A stretch of 12,385 bases of DNA from Armatimonadota bacterium (GTDB lineage Bacteria > Sysuimicrobiota > Sysuimicrobiia > Sysuimicrobiales > VGFF01). The position numbers were made by a program, and so were the translations under genes. The stretch covers positions 1 through 12,385 of the forward strand of contig VGFF01000064.1 of the NCBI GenBank assembly GCA_016868955.1, given 5' to 3'. Below are positions 6,415-12,385 of the stretch, in pieces (position 1 is the stretch's first letter; each line of letters starts with the position of its first letter). A model generated the notes under the pieces. That model was not told where the DNA came from. It ran no database searches and saw only the letters and a program-made list of their open reading frames with translations.

Positions 6415-7318
6415 CGCCGTCGCCGTCGTTCATCGAGCGGGACGTCATGTCGCCGAGACTCCCGAGCAGCCGCGTGAACTCCATCGGGAAGATGAACTTC
6501 GTCGCCGGGCTGGCCCCCAGCGACTTCAACGTGTCGAGGTACTGCAGCCCCATCGTCTTGGCGTCGACGGTCTGCGCGACCTGATAGATGCGGTCCAGCG
6601 CCATCGAGAAGCCCTCGGCCCGCAGCAGCGTCGACTGGCGTTCCGCTTCCGCGCGCAGGATCGTGGCTTGCCGATCGCCTTCGGCGCGTAGGATCTCCGC
6701 CTGCTTCTGGCCTTCGGCGACCTTGATGTCCGCTTCCCGGCGTCCATCGGCCTCGGTGACGACCGCGCGGCGCGACCGCTCGGCGGACATCTGCCTCGTC
6801 ATCGCTTCCTGGACTTCCTTCGGCGGCAGGATTTCGCGGATCTCGACCGTCGTGATCTTCACGCCCCATCGCTCCGTCACTTCGTCGAGCTTCGTGCGCA
6901 GGACCTGGTTGATCTGGTCGCGCTTCGCGAGCACGTCATCCAAGGAGATGTCGCCGACGACGGCGCGCAGCGTCGTCGTCGCGATCCCTCGGGCGGCACC
7001 GGCGAAGTCGTTGACCTGGATGACCGACAGCTCAGGCTCGAAGACCTTCCAGTAAATGAGGAAGTCGATGTTGATCGGCGCGTTGTCCTTCGTGATGCAC
7101 GTCTGCGACGGGATCTCGAGGAACGCCTCGCGCAGATCGACGAGCACGGCTTTGTCGATGAACGGAATGAGGAGCACGATGCCGGGACCGCGCTGTCCGA
7201 TCGCCCGCCCGAACCGGAAGACGACGAGCCGCTGGTACTCGCGGACGATGCGAATGGCGGTCGTCAGGAACCAGAGCCCGAGAAATAGGACGACGAGGAA
7301 AGAGACATAGGCATTCAT
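6404..7318 (-). CDS. Slipin / stomatin-like SPFH (band 7) membrane protein
   Basis: This 304-aa membrane-anchored scaffold protein belongs to the stomatin/QmcA group. An N-terminal membrane segment (about 4-25, VSFLVVLFLGLWFLTTAI) precedes the band-7 domain (26-180), with REYQRLVVFRFGR, GPGIVLLIPFIDKAV, TTLRAVVGDISLDDVLAKRD and WGVKITTVEIREILPP. A charged Ala/Glu/Arg coiled coil (about 180-240) follows, with an 11-residue repeat (QAEILRAEGDR, QATILRAEAER, QSTLLRAEG). ATG 7318 is chosen over GTG 7330 because GGAGG lies upstream of the ATG at about 11-12 nt, while the GTG overlaps it. Such proteins oligomerise in membrane microdomains and often pair with NfeD or membrane proteases; no NfeD is nearby. 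The 3' end overlaps the convergent ABC ATPase gene by 11 bp. Confidence 0.92.
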
Positions 7319-7450
7319 GGTTGAAAACACCTCCGGGTTCTCCGTGCACGGCGCGGCCGGCCGCCTTTCTATGATACGTAATCGGAATAGCGTGTCGCCG
7401 GAGAAAGCTTATCAGACGAGCCTGCGCCCGACGCGGCGTGCGGCGCCGCA

Positions 7451-7600
7451 CGGGTTCGGCATTGACGTCGTCGGCACCAAGATCCTCGTCGGTTTCGTCG
7501 ATCGTGGCGGCCGCGTCATCGGCAGCGCGCGCATCGCGACGCCGGACGGACCGATCGCGGCCGTCGCGGAGATCGGGCGGCCGTCGACGCCATTCAAGCC
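7451..7600 (+). pseudogene. ROK-family sugar kinase, decayed N-terminal remnant
   Basis: In the 429-bp gap between the SPFH and E2 genes, one plus-strand frame reads GFGIDVVGTKILVGFVDRGG then RVIGSARIATPDGP. This is the N-terminal strand-turn-strand of ROK kinases (glucokinase type), which bind ATP phosphates with a DxGGT loop. Here the loop is DVVGT: the first Gly is replaced by Val, which should harm ATP binding. Homology stops near 7565-7600. Shifting frame there gives VDAIQAGRRSALASIPNLDA, which may be further decayed kinase or unrelated sequence, and the sugar-binding and CxCGxxGCxE zinc motifs are absent. There is no convincing start, although an ATG lies at 7371. The rest of 7319-7747 shows no other gene, RNA or clear terminator. 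Confidence 0.6.
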
Positions 7601-7747
7601 GGCAGGCGCTCGGCGCTGGCGAGTATCCCGAATCTCGACGCGGCAGCGATCGCGCGTGCCGCGGCGGCGCGGACGGCGTTCCCGCTTCCCTACCGTCGTG
7701 TTCGCATCGTCCGCGCGCGGCGTTGCTCGCCCGCGATCAGGCCGCGG

Positions 7748-9031
7748 TCAAGTAAGCAGCAGCAGCGGGTTCTCGAGCAGCCGTTTCACTTCCACGAGTA
7801 ACCCGGCAGTGCCGACGCCGTCCGTGACGCGATGGTCAGCCGAGACCGTCAGCTCGAGGATCGGCCGCGCGACGATCTGACCGTCGCGGACGACGGCGCG
7901 GTCCTGCGCCCGGCCAACGGCCAGGATACCCGCCTGCGGGTGACCGAGGATGGCCACGAAGTGCGTCACGTCGTACATGCCAAGATTGCTGATCGAGAAG
8001 GTCGCGCCGGCGAACTCGTCCTGTCGCAGTTGTCCCTTGCGCGCGCCCTCGATCAAGCGGCGCGTTTCGCGCGCCAGCTGGAGCAACGGCAGCGTGTCGG
8101 CGTCGCGCAGGACCGGGACGATCAAACCGTCCGGGATCGCGACCATGACGCCGATGTGCACGCGATGGAACTGCCGCAACGTCTTGTCATCGACGATCTG
8201 GGCGTTGAGCGCCGGCAGCTTGCGCAGCGCGAGCGCGGTCGCCTTGACGATGAGGTCGTTTACCGATACCTTGCCGTCGCTGTCGCCGTAGGCGGCGCGC
8301 AGATCGTCGCGGAACTGGAGCGCGCGTGACATGTCCGCTTCGCTGGTAACGTAGAAGTGCGGCTGCTCCCGCTTGCTCGATACGACGCTGCGCGCGATCG
8401 CCTGGCGCATGCGGGACAACGTGACGTCGCTGAAGTCGGGGCCCGTACGTGGCGCCGCGGAAGGCTGTGCGGTCGGCGCCGCGGCCGGTGTCGGTGCGGC
8501 CGGCGCGGCGGCTGCGGGTGCCGCTGAACCGCGCGCCGAGGCTTCCTCGACGTCGCGTTCCACGATTCGTCCGCCCGGCCCGGTGCCTTGAATTTTGGTG
8601 AGATCGACGCCGCGCTCGGCGGCCAGCCGCCGCGCCAGGGGAGACGCCTTGATTCGTTCATCAGCGATCTTGGTCTCGGGCGCGGCCGCCGCTTGCCGGG
8701 CGGTGGGCGATTGCGGCGCAGCGGATTTCTGCGGCGGGGTGGCTTGTGATGCGGCGGGCGTCGGTCCCGGTGCCGCGGCGGCTGTCGCGCGCCCGCCGCC
8801 GCCGTTGATGTAGGCGATGACGCTGCCGACCGCGGCCACCTCGCCGGCGGGCGTGACGATCTGCGTCAACGTACCGCTTCCCTCGGCTTCGATCTCGACG
8901 TTGACCTTTTCGGTTTCGATCTCGGCGATCGCTTCGCCGCGCTTGACGGCGTCGCCCTCGTTCTTCCGCCACGCGATGATCTTTCCTTCGGTCATGGCGT
9001 CGCCCATCTTGGGCATGATGACTTCCGACAT
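7748..9031 (-). CDS. pdhC: 2-oxoacid dehydrogenase E2, dihydrolipoamide acetyltransferase
   Basis: This 427-aa core of a pyruvate dehydrogenase-type complex transfers the acetyl group from lipoamide to CoA. A lipoyl domain (1-76) carries the lipoylated Lys at K42 in EIETEKVNVEIE. A long Ala/Pro linker is followed by an E1/E3-binding domain (about 126-164, ASPLARRLAAERGVDLTKIQ and GTGPGGRIVERDV). A second Ala/Pro linker leads to the catalytic domain (about 198-427), with active-site motif DHRVTDG (H400, D404). The ATG at 9031 has GGAGG 4 nt upstream. It lies 36 nt after E1beta and is the last gene of the minus-strand group. A single lipoyl domain is normal in many bacteria. Acetoin dehydrogenase or branched-chain E2 is possible, since substrate depends on E1. 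No E3 gene follows; the next downstream DNA is a dead ROK remnant. Confidence 0.92.
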   Translation of the reverse strand: MSEVIMPKMGDAMTEGKIIAWRKNEGDAVKRGEAIAEIETEKVNVEIEAEGSGTLTQIVTPAGEVAAVGSVIAYINGGGGRATAAAAPGPTPAASQATPPQKSAAPQSPTARQAAAAPETKIADERIKASPLARRLAAERGVDLTKIQGTGPGGRIVERDVEEASARGSAAPAAAAPAAPTPAAAPTAQPSAAPRTGPDFSDVTLSRMRQAIARSVVSSKREQPHFYVTSEADMSRALQFRDDLRAAYGDSDGKVSVNDLIVKATALALRKLPALNAQIVDDKTLRQFHRVHIGVMVAIPDGLIVPVLRDADTLPLLQLARETRRLIEGARKGQLRQDEFAGATFSISNLGMYDVTHFVAILGHPQAGILAVGRAQDRAVVRDGQIVARPILELTVSADHRVTDGVGTAGLLVEVKRLLENPLLLLT

Positions 9032-9067
9032 TTCGCCTCCGAATCGCCGCCGCGCGGCCGCCGGCGC

Positions 9068-10042
9068 TCAGCTCAGCGCGCGACGAACCGCCTCCGCGAT
9101 GTCCTGCTCGTGTGGGATTGCCATCAACTCAATGCTACGGGCGTAGGGCATCGGCACGTCGGCGCCGGTGACGCGCGTGACCGGCGCGTCGAGGTCGTCG
9201 AAGCACCGCTCGGCGATCTCGGCCGCGACCTCGCCGGCGGCGCCGAACAGCCGCCACTGCTCCTGCACGACGACGGCGCGGTGCGTGCGCCGCACCGAGG
9301 CGATCACCGTTTCATAGTCGATCGGACGCAGCGACCGAAGGTCGACGACCTCGCACTCGATCCCATCGCGCGCCAGCGACTCGGCAGCCGCGAGCGCGAA
9401 ATGCAACATCCGGCTGTAGGCGATGACCGTAGCGTCGCGGCCGGCGCGGGCGATCCGCGCTTTTCCGAACGGCACGACGTAGTCGTTCTCCGGAACGTCG
9501 TCCTTGTGGCCGTACAGACCCGCGTGCTCGAGGAAGATCACCGGGTCTTCGCCGCGAATGGCGGCGCGCAGCAACCCCTTCACGTCGGCGGGCGTGCTCG
9601 GCGCCGCGACCTTCAGGCCCGGAAAGTGTCCGTAGAACGATTCGAGGGACTGGGAGTGCTGCGCCGAGAGCTGAACGCCGGCGCCATTGGGGCCGCGGAT
9701 CACCATCGGGACGCCGACCTGGCCGCCCGAGAAGTAACGGATCTTGGCGGCGTTCTGGATGATTTGGTCGGCCGCCGGCAAGGAGAAGTTCCAGGTCATG
9801 ACCTCGATGACGGGCCGCAGGCCGAGCATCGCCATCCCGATACCGGCGCCGATGAAGCCCAGCTCCGAGATTGGCGTATCGACGACGCGCCGCGGTCCGT
9901 ACTTGTCGAGCAGCCCTTCCGTGATCCGGAAGGTGCCTTGATAGACGCCGATGTCCTCGCCCATGAGGATGACGTTCGGGTTCCGATCCATCTCCTCCAC
10001 GAGCGTGGTCTTGATGGCGTCGCGGTAGGTCATTTCCGGCAT
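9068..10042 (-). CDS. pdhB: Pyruvate dehydrogenase-type E1 component, beta subunit
   Basis: The product is 324 aa, the usual length, and pairs with the alpha subunit as an alpha2beta2 thiamine-diphosphate decarboxylase that passes acetyl groups to lipoyl-E2. An N-terminal pyrimidine-binding domain (about 5-180) begins MTYRDAIKTTLVEEMDRNPN. It contains VILMGEDIGVYQGTF, VVDTPISELGF with E60 (cofactor-activating Glu) and QLSAQHSQSLESFYGHFPGL with H129. A C-terminal transketolase-C domain (about 195-320) contains EVVDLRSLRPID and VVVQEQWRLFGAAGEVAAEI. ATG 10042 is supported by GAGGAG 5 nt upstream; the alternative ATG at 10033 would be too far from it. It sits 74 nt after E1alpha and 36 nt before E2. 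Acetoin dehydrogenase beta subunits look similar, so substrate is inferred. Confidence 0.93.
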   Translation of the reverse strand: MPEMTYRDAIKTTLVEEMDRNPNVILMGEDIGVYQGTFRITEGLLDKYGPRRVVDTPISELGFIGAGIGMAMLGLRPVIEVMTWNFSLPAADQIIQNAAKIRYFSGGQVGVPMVIRGPNGAGVQLSAQHSQSLESFYGHFPGLKVAAPSTPADVKGLLRAAIRGEDPVIFLEHAGLYGHKDDVPENDYVVPFGKARIARAGRDATVIAYSRMLHFALAAAESLARDGIECEVVDLRSLRPIDYETVIASVRRTHRAVVVQEQWRLFGAAGEVAAEIAERCFDDLDAPVTRVTGADVPMPYARSIELMAIPHEQDIAEAVRRALS

Positions 10043-10116
10043 TGGGGCTCCTCGACTCGTGGACCACGCTCAAGCGCTACGCCGGCCGCGCGACGCGCGA
10101 CGCTCGCCACGACGAA

Positions 10117-11115
10117 TTACGCGTCCGCATAGATGTCCGTGTACAGCTCTTCGGCGGGAGGCTCCGGACTGGCTTCCGCGAACTTAACCGCCTCTTCGAC
10201 CATCCGATCGGCCGCCGCCTGGATCTCCGCGATCGCGCCGTCGGTGAGGTGACCGTCGGCGCGCAGGCGCCCCTCCAGCATCCGGATCGGATCTCGCTGG
10301 CGCCACGACTCGACTTCGGTCTTCTCTCGGTATGGCTGGAACAGATCGGCTGCGCCGTGGCCGCTGAATCGGTACGTCAGCGCCTCGACCGCGTACGGCC
10401 GCCCCGTGCGACGCGCTTCGTCGATGGCCCGTGACGCGACCCCATGAACGGCGAAGATATCCATGCCGTCGACTTGCTCGTTCGGGATGGCGTACTGGTC
10501 GAAGCGGGACGCGAGGTTCGTGACAGCGGACGACCGCTTCACCGAGGTGCCCATCGCGTAGAGATTGTTCTCGATGATGAAGACGACGGGGCACGTGCCG
10601 TCGTGGCCCCAGAGGCCCGCCATGTTGATCGGCTCATGGAACGCGCCGCTGTTCATCGCGCCGTCGCCGAAGAAGCACAGACAGACGCGGTCGGTGTTTT
10701 GGTAGCGAAGCGCATAGGCGGCTCCGACCGCCAGCGGAATGTGCCCGCCGATGACCCCATAGCCGCCGTAAAAACCGCGGGACACGTCGAAGATGTGCAT
10801 CGACCCGCCCTTGCCCTTGCAGACCCCGGTCACCTTGCCGTACAACTCGGCCATGATCGCGCCGGGATCCGAGCCTCGCAACAGCGGGTGAGGGTGGTCC
10901 CGGTACCCGGTGAACATGATGTCGTCCGGGCGGGACGCCTCGAGGAAGGCGGTCACGACCGCTTCTTGGCCGGTGTAGACGTGCAGGTAGCCGCCGATCT
11001 TGCCGCGCCGGAAGCTGCGTTCCGTCTGCTCCTCGAACGTGCGGATATAGATCATGTCCTTATACCACCGCAGCGCGACCTGAGGATCGATTTGCGGCTT
11101 CTCGACCTGCTTCAT
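10117..11115 (-). CDS. pdhA: Pyruvate dehydrogenase-type E1 component, alpha subunit
   Basis: This 332-aa subunit binds the diphosphate end of thiamine diphosphate and decarboxylates the 2-oxoacid. The start VALRWYKDMIYIRTFEEQ is the conserved N-terminal helix. YRDHPHPLLRG (71-81) carries active-site His residues. KGKGGSMHIFD (100-110) is the PDH/acetoin signature, and the TPP motif runs from GDGAMNSGAFHE (150-161) to IENNLYAMGT (NN at 183-184). The late YRFSGHGAAD loop is the region phosphorylated in mitochondrial homologues. ATG 11115 is chosen because homology begins there; the open frame upstream to 11169 is Arg/Gly-rich and non-conserved. The ribosome-binding site is weak (GGGTGG). The 82-bp gap to accC could hold a promoter, but I see no convincing one. 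Confidence 0.93.
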   Translation of the reverse strand: MKQVEKPQIDPQVALRWYKDMIYIRTFEEQTERSFRRGKIGGYLHVYTGQEAVVTAFLEASRPDDIMFTGYRDHPHPLLRGSDPGAIMAELYGKVTGVCKGKGGSMHIFDVSRGFYGGYGVIGGHIPLAVGAAYALRYQNTDRVCLCFFGDGAMNSGAFHEPINMAGLWGHDGTCPVVFIIENNLYAMGTSVKRSSAVTNLASRFDQYAIPNEQVDGMDIFAVHGVASRAIDEARRTGRPYAVEALTYRFSGHGAADLFQPYREKTEVESWRQRDPIRMLEGRLRADGHLTDGAIAEIQAAADRMVEEAVKFAEASPEPPAEELYTDIYADA

Positions 11116-11197
11116 GCGTTGGCCACCCGTTCGCTGACTTCCGGCGGCCTGCCGGCGCCGTCTTCCCAATTCTATATCAATCCCCTTGGATCGATCG

Positions 11198-12385
<1,188 letters not shown>

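Noticed and set aside
8450..8800. GC-rich repetitive DNA as a possible tandem repeat or CRISPR
   Set aside because: It encodes the Ala/Pro linkers of E2; the repetition is codon-level and has no spacer structure.
9110..10132. 340-aa plus-strand frame opposite E1beta
   Set aside because: Antisense shadow with Asp/Arg/His-rich composition typical of reverse-complemented high-GC genes.
11116..11197. Possible promoter (TATAGA with CTGACG) between accC and E1alpha
   Set aside because: The spacing of about 19 bp and poor -35 match are not convincing.

Overview
The window is high-GC bacterial chromosomal DNA. Its left third (about 1-3350) is a disturbed accessory region, and the right two thirds (about 4070-12385) is mostly intact central-metabolism DNA. 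The lineage cannot be fixed from this sequence alone. A pyruvate dehydrogenase-type E1alpha/E1beta/E2 set, a fused-function phosphoglucose/phosphomannose isomerase and a GH57 glucan enzyme would suit a Chloroflexota, Dormibacterota or Eremiobacterota-like bacterium; this is only a guess.

Left region. A tyrosine recombinase gene runs off the left edge (1-597, minus). Just upstream of it is an intact tRNA-Ala(TGC) gene with an encoded CCA (674-748, minus). About 55 bp beyond the tRNA 5' end lies one terminus of an IS21-type element with the start of its istA gene (803-1023). This is cut off by a complete-looking IS3-family element (about 1024-2246), which has orfA, orfB, 27-bp terminal inverted repeats and an in-phase A AAA AAG slippery site. 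The far flank of that IS is not istA but the C-terminal end of a type IV pilin/GspH-like protein. The IS therefore marks a rearrangement or deletion boundary rather than a simple insertion. Next come a lipoprotein-type thermonuclease gene (2526-3104, minus) and a junction near 3340-3360. At that junction the first ~30 codons of a phosphoenolpyruvate synthase gene abut, tail to tail, the N-terminal ~235 codons of a GH57 glucan-branching-type enzyme. Both genes have lost their 3' parts, as a single deletion between convergent genes would produce.

Right region. Divergent from the GH57 remnant is a plus-strand pair: a bifunctional phosphoglucose/phosphomannose isomerase (4214-5284) and a UgpC/MsmX/MalK-type sugar ABC transporter ATPase (5311-6414). 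A slipin/SPFH membrane protein gene (6404-7318, minus) converges on the ATPase and overlaps it by 11 bp. The 429-bp gap at 7319-7747 holds only a decayed N-terminal piece of a ROK-family sugar kinase.

From the right edge leftwards on the minus strand runs a co-directional set: biotin carboxylase accC (11198-12385, 5' end outside the window), then E1alpha (10117-11115), E1beta (9068-10042) and dihydrolipoyl acyltransferase E2 (7748-9031). Together these would make acetyl-CoA from pyruvate (or a related 2-oxoacid or acetoin substrate) and help carboxylate it for fatty-acid synthesis. No E3 dihydrolipoamide dehydrogenase or AccB is inside the window.

I saw no CRISPR array and no clearly new biological system. 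The most notable observations are the broken-gene junctions and the layered mobile elements beside the tRNA.
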